Assembly (NCBI RefSeq): GCF_009834225.1
Contig: NZ_CP047176.1
Location: forward strand, 3,658,001 to 3,722,000
Reading direction: 5' to 3'
From: Rathayibacter sp. VKM Ac-2759
GTDB taxonomy: Bacteria > Actinomycetota > Actinomycetes > Actinomycetales > Microbacteriaceae
Length of the DNA: 64,000 bases
Shown here one piece after another: positions 24,110 through 32,522 of the stretch. A model generated the notes under the pieces. It was not told where the DNA came from. It saw only the letters and a list, made by a program, of their open reading frames with translations, and ran no database searches. The position numbers and the translations under genes were made by a program. Position 1 is the stretch's first letter. Each line of letters starts with the position of its first letter.

Positions 24110-25072
24110 TCACTTCTCGATGCCGTCGCGGCCGACCGCGGCGAGCGGGAGCAGCGCGTCCCAGAGCTCGTCGGGGATCGCGGTCTCGGTGAGGGCGAGG
24201 GTCTGGTCGATGCGGGCGGGCTCGGACATGCCGACGATCGTCGAGGCGACCCGCGGGTCGCGCGTCGAGAACTGGAGCGCCGCGGCGGCCAGGGGGACGT
24301 CGAAGTCGGCGCAGAGCCGCTCCATCTCGAGGACGCGCGCGAGGGTGCGCTCGCCCACGGGGGCGTAGCAGTAGCGCGGGACGGCGCGGGGGCCCTTCAC
24401 GAGCATCCCCCCGCCGAACGGGGCCGCGTTGACGAAGGCGACACCGCGCGCGTGGGCGTCCTCGAGGAGCGGGACCGCGGTCTGCTCGACGAGGGTGTAC
24501 CGGTTGTGGCTGATGACGGCGTCGAAGGCGTCGGTGGCCAGGTACTGCAGCTCGAGGTCGATCGGTCCGCCGGCGACACCGAGGTAGCGGATGACGCCTT
24601 CGTCGCGCAGGCGGATCAGCGCCTCGAGCGGTCCGCCGGGAGCGGTGCCCTCCTTGAAGCTGATCTTCTCGGGGTCGTGCAGGTAGACGAGCGGGAGGGT
24701 GTCGAGGCCGAGGCGCTCGAGGCTCTCCTCGACCGAGCGGCGCACACGGTCTCCCGAGAAGTCGGTCGAGCCGGGCAGCGGGTCGACCTTCGTCGCGATC
24801 ACGACGCCGTCGGGGACGCCGCCGCTCTCGCGGATCGCGGCTCCGATGCGGCGCTCGCTGTCGCCTCCGCCGTACTCGTTGGAGGTGTCGATGAAGGTGA
24901 AGGGGCCCTCGAAGACCCGGCGGACGGTCGCGACGGCGACCTCCTCGCTCACCTCGTAGCCGTACTGGGCCGGGAAGCTGCCGAGGGCGCTCGTGCCGAC
25001 GCAGATGCTCGAGACCGTGAGGCCGGTCCGGCCGAAGGGGCGCAGGCTCGCTGCAGTGCTGTCGATGGTCAT
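24110..25072 (-). CDS. Aldo/keto reductase (C-terminal part of the LacI-AKR reading frame, or an independent gene from internal ATG)
   Basis: A 320-residue AKR TIM barrel beginning MTIDSTAASLRPFGRTG. It has FIDTSNEYGGGDSERRIG with the catalytic Asp and Tyr, the Lys in VIATKVDP, and YLHDPE. The DPE replaces the usual DP-H of many AKRs and the pattern is close to the L-fucose/galactose dehydrogenase-like branch, suggesting oxidation of a free sugar with NAD(P)+. The ATG at 25072 has only a modest GAAGAGAGAGACG site, and no stop codon separates it from the upstream LacI gene. Confidence 0.85.
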   Translation of the reverse strand: MTIDSTAASLRPFGRTGLTVSSICVGTSALGSFPAQYGYEVSEEVAVATVRRVFEGPFTFIDTSNEYGGGDSERRIGAAIRESGGVPDGVVIATKVDPLPGSTDFSGDRVRRSVEESLERLGLDTLPLVYLHDPEKISFKEGTAPGGPLEALIRLRDEGVIRYLGVAGGPIDLELQYLATDAFDAVISHNRYTLVEQTAVPLLEDAHARGVAFVNAAPFGGGMLVKGPRAVPRYCYAPVGERTLARVLEMERLCADFDVPLAAAALQFSTRDPRVASTIVGMSEPARIDQTLALTETAIPDELWDALLPLAAVGRDGIEK

Positions 25073-26134
25073 GGTCGTCTCTCTCTTCGTCGAGTGCCGT
25101 GAGGCTGATGGAGGGGTGGCGCTGAGCCGGGTCACGAGGGTGGCGCCGACTGGCGGGATCACGACGTGGTCCGCGTCGTCGGAGCCCATGAGGGCGAGGA
25201 TCCGGTCGACGGCCAGCCGGCCGACTGCCTCGAAGTCGAAGCGGACCGTCGTCAGGCCGGGACGGAAGTAGCGCGCCTCGGGGATGTCGTCGAAGCCCAC
25301 GACGCTGACGTCGCCCGGCACGCGCAGGCCGGCGTCCTCGAAGGCGGCGAGCAGGCCCAGCGCCATCTGGTCGTTGGCCGCGAAGACCGCGGTCAGCTCG
25401 GGGTCGACAGCCAGCTCGCGTCCGGCGCGGTAGCCCGAGCAGGTGGACCAGTCGCCGACGAGGGTGGGGCGATGGGGCCGACCGGCCGCGCTCAGCGCCG
25501 TCGTCCAGCCCCGGACCCGGGCATCGGTCGCCAGCCAGCCGCTCGGCCCCGCGAGGTGGTGCACGGTGCGGTGCCCGAGTCCGAGGAGGTGCTCGGTCGC
25601 CAGCCGCGCGCCCGCCACCTCGTCGGTGACGACCGTCGCTCCGGAGGGGGTTCCTCCGGGTTCGAAGGCGACCAGCGGCACCGCCGCCTCGAACCCCTCG
25701 ATCGCGTGGACCGCCGAGGTCAGAGGCGCCAGGACCACGATCCCGTCGACCAGGTCGGCGACGAGGTGGTCGAGGGCCGCCCTCATGCTCGAGCGGTCGA
25801 CGGCCCCAAGGGTGACGAGGTTGGTCGCGTAGCCCGAGCGCCGGGCCTCGTCGGCGATGCCGGTGAGGGCGACGGACGGCCCGAACTGGGCGAGCCCGAA
25901 GCTGACGATCCCGATGTTCATCGATCGGCGGCTGGCGAGCGCCCTTGCCGCGGGGTTGCGGCGGTAGCGCAGCTGGGCGATGGCCCGCTCCACGCGCTCC
26001 CGGATCTCGGGAGCGACGTTGTCGGAGCCGTTGACGACGCGGGAGACCGTCTGCTGCGACACACCGGCCAGGCGTGCGACGTCGACCATCCGGGCCCCGC
26101 GGCCGCTCCCGGGTACCTCCGCGGGCCTGGGCAT
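24110..26134 (-). CDS. LacI-family regulator continuing in frame into the aldo/keto reductase
   Basis: The frame opening at ATG 26134 encodes a complete LacI repressor (HTH MVDVARLAGVSQQTVSRVVNG, hinge, sugar-binding domain ending LVTRLSATPPS) and then, with no stop codon, a 12-residue linker SASRHSTKRETT and the whole aldo/keto reductase, 674 residues in all. LacI proteins normally end where the linker begins, as the paralogue at 20573-21592 does. Either a real regulator-enzyme fusion is made, or the LacI stop was lost while the AKR is also made from its internal ATG. The start is 4 bases after the permease stop, so the gene is deep inside an operon. Confidence 0.85.
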   Translation of the reverse strand: MPRPAEVPGSGRGARMVDVARLAGVSQQTVSRVVNGSDNVAPEIRERVERAIAQLRYRRNPAARALASRRSMNIGIVSFGLAQFGPSVALTGIADEARRSGYATNLVTLGAVDRSSMRAALDHLVADLVDGIVVLAPLTSAVHAIEGFEAAVPLVAFEPGGTPSGATVVTDEVAGARLATEHLLGLGHRTVHHLAGPSGWLATDARVRGWTTALSAAGRPHRPTLVGDWSTCSGYRAGRELAVDPELTAVFAANDQMALGLLAAFEDAGLRVPGDVSVVGFDDIPEARYFRPGLTTVRFDFEAVGRLAVDRILALMGSDDADHVVIPPVGATLVTRLSATPPSASRHSTKRETTMTIDSTAASLRPFGRTGLTVSSICVGTSALGSFPAQYGYEVSEEVAVATVRRVFEGPFTFIDTSNEYGGGDSERRIGAAIRESGGVPDGVVIATKVDPLPGSTDFSGDRVRRSVEESLERLGLDTLPLVYLHDPEKISFKEGTAPGGPLEALIRLRDEGVIRYLGVAGGPIDLELQYLATDAFDAVISHNRYTLVEQTAVPLLEDAHARGVAFVNAAPFGGGMLVKGPRAVPRYCYAPVGERTLARVLEMERLCADFDVPLAAAALQFSTRDPRVASTIVGMSEPARIDQTLALTETAIPDELWDALLPLAAVGRDGIEK

Positions 26135-26138
26135 CGGG

Positions 26139-27224
26139 TCAGCTCGCTCGGGCGGCGCGGCGTCGGGGACCGTGCTTGCCGAAGAAGGCGCCGATGCGCG
26201 CGACTCCCCCGGCGCTGGAGAGGAACACCGCGATGATGATCACACCGCCCTTGATCACCAGCTGAGGCTCCGACGAGATGCCGACGAGGTTCATGATGTT
26301 GATGATCGTCGCGAGGACGAAGACCCCGATCACGGCGCTGATCGGGTCGCCCTTGCCTCCCATCAGCGAGGCTCCGCCGACGACGACGGCGGCGATCGCG
26401 TCGAGCTCGTAGCCGACTCCGATCAGCGACGACCCCTGCCGCAGCTGCGCGGCGGCGATCAGACCGGCGAGACCCGCGAGCAGACCCGACATCGTGTAGG
26501 TGATGATCAGGTTCCGCGCGACGGGCAGGCCCGAGAGGCGGGCCGCCTCCGGATTGCCGCCGATCGCGTAGAGGGAGCGGCCGAACGTCGTGAACCGGGC
26601 GATCAGGCCGGCGAGCACCGCGACGACGACGAAGATCAGGACGGGGCTGCGCACCCCGAGCACCTCGGCGCGCGAGAACTCGTCGATGAACCGCTCGTCG
26701 AGGATCTGGATGAGGCTCGTCGACTGGATGATGTAGCTGAAGCCCTTGATCGCGCTCATCATGGCGAGCGTCGCGATGAACGGCGGGATGCGCAGCCACA
26801 CGATCAGCAGGCCGTTGATGAGCCCGGCCGCCGCGCAGCAGAGCAGGGTGACCGCCGCCGACAGCTCGGCCGACAGCCCCGACTGCAGGGTGAGCGCGAC
26901 GACCACCGTCGAGAGGGCGAGCGTCGATCCGACCGAGAGGTCGATGCCGCCGGTGAGGACCACGAAGAACTGGCCCACCGCGAGCACCGCGACGATCGAG
27001 GCGGCCGCGACGACGTTCTCGGCGTTGCGCAGAGTGAGGAAGTCGGCCGACACGTAGTAGCCCACGATGATGATCGCGACCAGCACGAGCACGAGGTAGC
27101 TCTTGGGGAGGATGCGGCGGGCGAGCGACCCGGCCGCGGAGGTCGGTCGTCCGGTCACCGCCGCGAAGGAGGAGGTGTCCGGGCGCCGCGAAGCGGGCGG
27201 CCGTTCGAGAGTGTTCTTGGGCAT
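26139..27224 (-). CDS. Ribose-type ABC sugar permease (RbsC family)
   Basis: A 361-residue membrane protein of the BPD_transp_2 family with about 8-10 helices. VLTGGIDLSVGSTLAL and the EAA-like region GGNPEAARLSGLPV are hallmark RbsC/XylH/AraH motifs. It forms the channel of a carbohydrate-uptake transporter 2 (CUT2) system with the ATPase and binding protein encoded just upstream. CUT2 systems usually import monosaccharides such as ribose, xylose, fructose or galactofuranose. Confidence 0.94.
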   Translation of the reverse strand: MPKNTLERPPASRRPDTSSFAAVTGRPTSAAGSLARRILPKSYLVLVLVAIIIVGYYVSADFLTLRNAENVVAAASIVAVLAVGQFFVVLTGGIDLSVGSTLALSTVVVALTLQSGLSAELSAAVTLLCCAAAGLINGLLIVWLRIPPFIATLAMMSAIKGFSYIIQSTSLIQILDERFIDEFSRAEVLGVRSPVLIFVVVAVLAGLIARFTTFGRSLYAIGGNPEAARLSGLPVARNLIITYTMSGLLAGLAGLIAAAQLRQGSSLIGVGYELDAIAAVVVGGASLMGGKGDPISAVIGVFVLATIINIMNLVGISSEPQLVIKGGVIIIAVFLSSAGGVARIGAFFGKHGPRRRAARAS

Positions 27225-27281
27225 GGTGGTCTCGTCCTTGAGTCGTGAGGAGCCCGGCAGCGCCGGAGGTGGGGTCGCCGG

Positions 27282-28844
27282 TCAGGCGAGGCGTTCGAGG
27301 AGCGCGGTGCCGCGCGGGTCGATGTCGTCGTGCTCGAACTCGGCGACGACGCGGCCGCCGGCCATGACGAGGACGCGGTCGCACATCATCGCCTCCGAGA
27401 TCTCGGAGCTCGCGATGATCACGGTCCCGCCCGAGGCGGCGAAGGCGCGGAGGAGCTCGTACATGTCCTCCTTCGCGCCGACGTCGACACCTCGGGTGGG
27501 CTCGTCGCAGACGAGCAGAGAGGAGGAGCGCACGAGCCAGCGGGCGAGGATGCCCTTCTGCTGCGTGCCTCCGCTCAGCGTCTTCATCGACTGGTTGACG
27601 CCCGAGACCTTCATCCCGAGCCGGTCGATCATGTCGAGGGCGACCCGGCGCTCGCGCCGGGTGTCGATCACCGAGAAGCGGCTGAACATCGGCATGCTGG
27701 CCAGCGTGATGTTGGCGGCGACGCCGAGGTCGGGCACGAAGCCCTGCGCCTTGCGGTCCTGGGGCAGCAATCCGATGCCGTGGCGGATGGCGTCGCGCGG
27801 CGAGGAGAAGGAGACCTTCTCTCCTGCGACCCTCATCCGCCCCGAGGTCTTCCTGCGGGCGCCCGCGAGCAGGCCCGCCAGCTCGGACTGCCCGCTGCCG
27901 ATGAGGCCCGCGATGCCGAGGACCTCGCCTCGGCGGAGCTCGAACGAGACGTCCTCGACCCGGCCCTCCTCGCTGAGGCCGGAGACCGCGAGGAGGACCT
28001 CGTCGCCTCCGCCCGTCCCCAGCCGAGGGCTGCGCTCGCCACGGAGGGCGGCGTCGGCGATCGAGCCCTCGAGACTCTTGCCGATCATCGCCGTCACGAC
28101 GTCGGAGGGCGAGCTGTCGGCCGTCGTCATGCTCGCGGCGGCGACCCCGTCCCGCAGCACGGTGACCGAGTCGCAGAGCGAGTAGACCTCGTCCATCCGG
28201 TGCGAGATGAAGATCAGCGTCACGCCCTCGGCGGCGAGCTTGCGCAGCACCGTGAAGAGCTTCAGCACGTCGGGTCGGGGGAGGGTCGAGGTCGGCTCGT
28301 CGAGCAGCAGCACCCGCGCGTTCTTGCGCAGCGCCTTCGCGAGCTCGACGGCCTGCTGCTCGGCCACCGAGAAGCTCGAGACCGGCAGGCGGACGTCGAG
28401 GTCGAAGCCGACGCGCGCCAGAGCGGTGCGCGCCTCCGCGTTCATCCGGGCCCAGTCGACGCGTCCCGCGGTGAGCGGGAGCTGTCCGAGGAAGATGTTC
28501 TCGGCGACCGTCAGCGATGGCACGAGGCTGAGCTCCTGATAGATGGTGTGGATGCCCGCGGCCTGCGCGTCGGCAGGATCGCGGAACCGCTGAGCGGCTC
28601 CGTCGAGCGTGATGGCTCCCGCGTCGGGGGTCTCGGCGCCGGAGATCATCTTGACGAGCGTCGACTTGCCCGCGCCGTTCTGCCCCGCGAGAGCGTGGAT
28701 GCTCCCGCGCCGCACGGCGAAGCTGACGCCCTTGAGAGCCTGGACTCCGGGGTAGCTCTTGGTGATCCCCTCGAGGACGAGCTCGACCGGGCGCTCGTCG
28801 AGGGCGCGGGCGTCGGCGCCGTCCGCGGTCGGCGCGGTGCTCAT
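27282..28844 (-). CDS. CUT2 sugar ABC transporter ATP-binding protein (RbsA-like, two ATPase domains)
   Basis: A 520-residue double ATPase. The first domain has Walker A GQNGAGKSTLVK, Walker B VLLLDEPTS and switch ISHRMDE; its signature is the altered FSVAEQQAVELAKAL. The second domain has a degenerate Walker A (GLIGSGQSELAGLL) but a good signature LSGGTQQKGILARWL and Walker B LLVCDEPTRGVDVG, the usual asymmetry of RbsA. ATG at 28844 overlaps the stop of the binding-protein gene (ATGA). It powers import through the permease downstream. Confidence 0.94.
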   Translation of the reverse strand: MSTAPTADGADARALDERPVELVLEGITKSYPGVQALKGVSFAVRRGSIHALAGQNGAGKSTLVKMISGAETPDAGAITLDGAAQRFRDPADAQAAGIHTIYQELSLVPSLTVAENIFLGQLPLTAGRVDWARMNAEARTALARVGFDLDVRLPVSSFSVAEQQAVELAKALRKNARVLLLDEPTSTLPRPDVLKLFTVLRKLAAEGVTLIFISHRMDEVYSLCDSVTVLRDGVAAASMTTADSSPSDVVTAMIGKSLEGSIADAALRGERSPRLGTGGGDEVLLAVSGLSEEGRVEDVSFELRRGEVLGIAGLIGSGQSELAGLLAGARRKTSGRMRVAGEKVSFSSPRDAIRHGIGLLPQDRKAQGFVPDLGVAANITLASMPMFSRFSVIDTRRERRVALDMIDRLGMKVSGVNQSMKTLSGGTQQKGILARWLVRSSSLLVCDEPTRGVDVGAKEDMYELLRAFAASGGTVIIASSEISEAMMCDRVLVMAGGRVVAEFEHDDIDPRGTALLERLA

Positions 28845-29911
28845 TCGTCGTCCTTGGCGCGCACGTAGGTGTCCTCGGCGATGTAGTAGTCGGAGGCGTT
28901 CGCCGGCGTCACGACGGTCGTGTCGATGTAGAGCGTCTTGTCGGGGCAGGCTTCGCTGTCGCCGTTGTAGGCGGCGACCGCCATGCGCACGGCCTCGGCT
29001 CCCTGGTCCCACGGCTGGTTGGAGGCGGTCGCGATCAGCGGACCGGTCGGGTCGTCGACCATCTGCTTGACCGAGACCATGCCTCCGTCGTAGCTCGCCA
29101 GGAGTACGTCGGGGCCCCAGAGGCCGGCCTGCTGCAGGCCCTGGATCACGCCGCCGTTCATGACATCGCTCATGCTGTAGACGATGTTGAGGTCGGGGTT
29201 CGCGGTCGCCGCGTCCCGGATCGGGTCGAGCGCCTTGTCGGGCTTCCACTCGCCGTACTTCGTGTCGAGGTAGGTCACCTCGACGTCGGGGTGCTCGGCC
29301 ATGACGGCGTCGAAGCCCTCCTTGAAGCCGTTGAAGCGCAGGTCGCTGAGCACGTCGCCCGGGAATCCGCCGATGCCGACGATCTTGACCGGCGTGTCAC
29401 CGAAGCGCTCGAGCGCCTGGTTCGCCGCTTCTGTGCCGGCGAGCGAACCGGTGTACTCCTGGTCCTCGGCGACGTAGCAGAACATGTCGGGCACGAGGGA
29501 GGCGTCGAGGCTCGAGTTGACGGTGACGAGCGGGATCCCGGCGTCGGCCAGGGAGGCGACCGACGGGCCCACGCCGATCGGATCGTTGGGGTTCATGATG
29601 ACGACGTCGACGTTCTTGGTCTCGAGGGTCTGCACGTCGGAGTTCTGACGGACCGTGTCGCCGTTCGCGTCGAGGAGCTGGATGGTGGCGCCGAGCTTGT
29701 CGGCCTCGGCCTGGCCGCCCTCGACGAGGGTCTTCCACCAGTCGCTGCCGCTGATGCCGCGCTGACTCCACCCGATGACGAGGCCCTGGCCGCTCGCCTT
29801 GTCCTCGGAGGAGGCGGCGGTACCGGCGCGGCAGCCGGTGAGTGCGAAGGCGGCGGTGACGAGGAGGGTGGTGCCGACGAGCAGCCGGCGGGAACGGGTG
29901 TTTCTGGGCAT
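28841..29911 (-). CDS. CUT2 sugar ABC transporter substrate-binding lipoprotein
   Basis: A 356-residue type-I periplasmic-binding protein, lipidated at Cys27 in the lipobox ALTGC after an N-terminal signal. QRGISGSDWWKTLVEGGQAEADKLG and VDVVIMNPNDPIGVGPSV are typical of ribose/galactose-type binding proteins (Peripla_BP_4). The ATG at 29911 follows a gap of 118 bp after the nitrilase; the stop overlaps the ATPase ATG. The ligand is unknown but is presumably the sugar derivative handled by the nitrilase, GMC and AKR enzymes. Confidence 0.93.
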   Translation of the reverse strand: MPRNTRSRRLLVGTTLLVTAAFALTGCRAGTAASSEDKASGQGLVIGWSQRGISGSDWWKTLVEGGQAEADKLGATIQLLDANGDTVRQNSDVQTLETKNVDVVIMNPNDPIGVGPSVASLADAGIPLVTVNSSLDASLVPDMFCYVAEDQEYTGSLAGTEAANQALERFGDTPVKIVGIGGFPGDVLSDLRFNGFKEGFDAVMAEHPDVEVTYLDTKYGEWKPDKALDPIRDAATANPDLNIVYSMSDVMNGGVIQGLQQAGLWGPDVLLASYDGGMVSVKQMVDDPTGPLIATASNQPWDQGAEAVRMAVAAYNGDSEACPDKTLYIDTTVVTPANASDYYIAEDTYVRAKDDE

Positions 29912-30029
29912 GATCGTGCCTTCCACTTCGTTGTGAGGGTGATCGGGAGTGCTGGGGGTGGTACCCGGGCCGCCGGAGAGAGCGGCGGCCCGGGCGTCGG
30001 TGCGCGGCTGTACGCCGCGGTCGGGAGAG

Positions 30030-31178
30030 CTAGACGTTCGAGTCCTGCAGCTGCAGCGTCTCCTCGTCGGCCTGCAGCTCGCTCGCGGCGGGGACGTCGA
30101 TCGCCGTGAACACACCGCGCTCGATGAGCAGGTCGATGTTCCGCTGGCGCGTGGCGCGCTCGCGGTCGAGCCAGCCGGTCTCGGGCGGAGCGTCGAGGTA
30201 CTGGTTCTTCGGGTAGATGGGCTTCGCGTAGATCGCCGCGTACTGCTCGGTGCGGAGGTCCTTGAACCCGTTGAAGACACCGTTCGACTGGCGGGCGCGG
30301 CGCAGGGCGTCGATGTCGATCACGGTGCTGACGAAGCTGTCGCCCGGCGTCAGTCCCTCCTGCTTGACGATGACCTTGCCCTTGTGGTCGACGATCATCG
30401 ACTGGCCGCCGAAGAGATCGTTGAGCACGCCATCGGGGCCGAGCTCGGGGCCGAGGTTCGGCGCGACCACGATGGCGTTGTTGAACATCGCGTGGGCGCG
30501 GTTCTGCACCTCCCACATCCCGTTCATCGTCTGCGGCTCGATGAGCGTCGCGCGGATGATGACCTCGGCGCCGTTCATGGCCAGGCCTCGGGCGATCTCG
30601 GGGTAGGCGCCCTCGTGGCAGATCACGTAGCCGATGTTGCCGATGTCGGGGGTCTTGGCGACGGGGTAGATCGCCTCGAGCGCGTCTCCGCCGCCCTTCT
30701 TCTCGACCCACTCGTCCCAGAGGTCGTGCGGGTTGGTGGTTCCGAGGGTGCCGCCCTCGAAGCCGTCGCTCGTCGCCTTCGCACGGCGGTACACGACCTC
30801 GCCCGAGGGGTCGATCATGAACGCGACGTTGAAGTAGCGCCCGGGGAAGTCGTCGTCGGCGACGAGGTAGAGCTCGCCGGCGATGTAGGTGTTCAGCTCT
30901 CGGGCCGCCTTCGCGAGCTCGTCGGTCTCGGGGCCGGGGATGGTGCGCGCGAACTTCTTCTCGGCGTCGCGGTCGCCCGCCTTGAACGCCATGTGCATGC
31001 CCTGGATCGCCATCTCGGGGATCACTACGAGCTTCACGGGGTAGCCCTCGGTCGAGGCCATGCCGACAGCGGTGCGCATGAAGCCGATGATGCGCTTCGT
31101 GTTGCGGACCGCGTCCTCCGGCTCGACGATCGGGATCTGCAGAGGCGAGAGGGCAACGACGGTGTACGGCTCAGTCAC
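30030..31178 (-). CDS. Nitrilase-superfamily carbon-nitrogen hydrolase
   Basis: A 382-residue nitrilase-fold enzyme. The catalytic triad is complete: Glu55 (IPEMAIQG), Lys134 (YRRAKA) and Cys187 (YVICHEGAYPE). The Cys context CHEGAYPE and the overall length fit aliphatic amidase/formamidase-like members that act on amides rather than nitriles. It starts at GTG 31178 behind a strong AAGGAG and is the first gene of the locus, downstream of two LacI-type operators. The pairing with a sugar transporter suggests a glycosyl amide, N-acyl sugar or similar substrate; that is inference. Confidence 0.9.
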   Translation of the reverse strand: MTEPYTVVALSPLQIPIVEPEDAVRNTKRIIGFMRTAVGMASTEGYPVKLVVIPEMAIQGMHMAFKAGDRDAEKKFARTIPGPETDELAKAARELNTYIAGELYLVADDDFPGRYFNVAFMIDPSGEVVYRRAKATSDGFEGGTLGTTNPHDLWDEWVEKKGGGDALEAIYPVAKTPDIGNIGYVICHEGAYPEIARGLAMNGAEVIIRATLIEPQTMNGMWEVQNRAHAMFNNAIVVAPNLGPELGPDGVLNDLFGGQSMIVDHKGKVIVKQEGLTPGDSFVSTVIDIDALRRARQSNGVFNGFKDLRTEQYAAIYAKPIYPKNQYLDAPPETGWLDRERATRQRNIDLLIERGVFTAIDVPAASELQADEETLQLQDSNV

Positions 31179-31211
31179 GTCAACTCCTTTGTTGTGGGGT
31201 GGATGTGGCGA

Positions 31212-31227
31212 TGTTAGCGCACTATCA
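31212..31227 (-). promoter_or_regulatory. LacI-type operator, proximal copy
   Basis: TGTTAGCGCACTATCA is palindromic at 12 of 16 positions (TGWTAG-YGCR-CTAWCA), the central GC and TG..CA ends being typical of LacI operators. It lies 34-49 bp before the nitrilase GTG. On the minus strand it contains GATAGT, a plausible -10, with TCGACG 17 bp upstream as -35, so binding would block the promoter. Confidence 0.7.
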
Positions 31228-31376
31228 CCTGGCGCACCAGGGGCGTCGAGTGGCGTTCGGGAGGGCCGGACAGCAGAACCAAAAGGGCACGCGATCTCGC
31301 CCTGGAACGGCTTGACCAGGACTTTTCTTGCGCGAGGGAGTGCAGACCCACCGCGATCTTCGAACGTGAGCTGCTG

Positions 31377-31392
31377 GGTTAGCGCACTATCA
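31377..31392 (-). promoter_or_regulatory. LacI-type operator, distal copy
   Basis: GGTTAGCGCACTATCA, identical to the proximal site except for its first base, exactly 165 bp further upstream. Two sites at this distance could be bridged by a tetrameric LacI protein. Confidence 0.65.
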
Positions 31393-31427
31393 CAGGAAGG
31401 GTCGCGGCGCCGAGCCCTCGAACACGC

Positions 31428-32330
31428 CTACTCCCGCGGAGCCGGCCGCCGCGGGATCCAGCAGCGCACGCGGTCGCGGTAGCGGCGGAAGGAATCGCCG
31501 AAGCGCGCCTCGAGGTCGGCCTCCTCGAGCGGGCGGACGGCGTAGTTCCAGAGCAGCGAACCGAGCAGTGCGTAGACCACGACCAGCCACGACGACAGCA
31601 TCAGGCCGACCGCGATCCCCTGGCTGATGCCGGCGACGGCCATCGGGTTGCGGACCCAGCGGTAGGGGCCCGCGATGACGAGCCGGTTGGGCATGGCGGT
31701 CGGGAGCGGCGTGCCGTCGCCGAGCAGCGACATCGACAGCGCCGACCAGAGGCCGAGGGCACTCGCGAGCACCAGCAGTGCCAGGCCGGCCGGCCACGCG
31801 ACCGCCGGGAACGGGACCCCGACGGCCCAGCGCGCCTCCAGGACCGCGATCACGACGGGGAGGACGGCGAGCGCGCCGCCCCAGAACACGACGATCTGCG
31901 CGAGGGTCGCGGCGAGGTGGGCGAGCGGCCGGCGGCCGGAGGACGCGAGCCGGAACGCGAAGGGACCGGAGGCGATCCAGCGGGTCGGGATGCGGCCGAG
32001 CAGGAGGAGGCAGAGGGCGGCGACCGAGCCGCCGGACGCCGCGAGCATCGCGAGCACGCCCCAGCCCGCCTCCGAGGTGGCGGTCGCGTAGCCGGCGAGC
32101 GCGAGGGCGACGAGGAGGGTCCAGCCGGTCGCGAGCCGGGCCGCCCAGCGCAGGCCGGCGGCGGCCAGGGCGGAGGCGCCGACGAACAGCGGGAGATCGA
32201 GCGCGGCGATCGGGAGCGGGTCGAGCGAGCCGAGCGTCGCGGTGCGGACGAGCGGCGAGAGCGCCACGGCGATCCACCAGGCGGCGCCACCGAGGGCCTG
32301 CGCGGCGAAGTACGCGCGCCCCCACTGCAT
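31428..32330 (-). CDS. Isoprenylcysteine carboxyl methyltransferase (ICMT)-like membrane protein
   Basis: A 300-residue polytopic membrane protein with about 8 helices. The C-terminal third has the NnrU/ICMT-type pattern: VIAGPYRWVRNPMAVAGISQGIAVGL, then a last helix and WNYAVRPLEEADLEARFGDSFRRYRDRVRCWIPR, in which RNPM and the EEADLEARFG...YR.RV.CWIPR segments are conserved in phospholipid/isoprenylcysteine methyltransferases. No typical ribosome binding site precedes the ATG at 32330. Methyl acceptor unknown. Confidence 0.82.
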   Translation of the reverse strand: MQWGRAYFAAQALGGAAWWIAVALSPLVRTATLGSLDPLPIAALDLPLFVGASALAAAGLRWAARLATGWTLLVALALAGYATATSEAGWGVLAMLAASGGSVAALCLLLLGRIPTRWIASGPFAFRLASSGRRPLAHLAATLAQIVVFWGGALAVLPVVIAVLEARWAVGVPFPAVAWPAGLALLVLASALGLWSALSMSLLGDGTPLPTAMPNRLVIAGPYRWVRNPMAVAGISQGIAVGLMLSSWLVVVYALLGSLLWNYAVRPLEEADLEARFGDSFRRYRDRVRCWIPRRPAPRE

Positions 32331-32352
32331 GGGTGCGACGGTACACGTCGCC

Positions 32353-32405
32353 TCGAGAACGCAGGAGTTGTCGCACTCGACCCTCGAGTACGACAACTCC
32401 TGGAG
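32353..32405. repeat. Dispersed palindromic intergenic repeat, copy 1
   Basis: A 53-bp element whose core 32362-32402 folds as a hairpin: CAGGAGTTGTCG with CGACAACTCCTG, then one C-A mismatch, then ACTCGA with TCGAGT and loop CCC. A second copy at 39156-39208 differs at only two positions. Confidence 0.8.
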
Positions 32406-32425
32406 GCTCGCGGCGGGGCGCGGCG

Positions 32426-32484
32426 TTGACTGCGCTGTCAATCCGTGTTCTACTCCTTGCACGGTGCATTGACTGCGCTGTCAA
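32426..32484 (+). promoter_or_regulatory. Promoter with twin LacI operators
   Basis: Two identical 16-bp palindromes TTGACTGCGCTGTCAA at 32426-32441 and 32469-32484, 43 bp apart (about four helical turns). The first supplies -35 TTGACT (32426-32431); TCTACT at 32449-32454 is 17 bp downstream as the -10; the second operator lies just after the expected transcript start. Almost certainly the autoregulated promoter of the lacI-ABC-GH42 operon. Confidence 0.85.
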
Positions 32485-32522
32485 GAGCGCGGACCGCGCA
32501 CGGAGCGAAGGAGCTGGATCGC

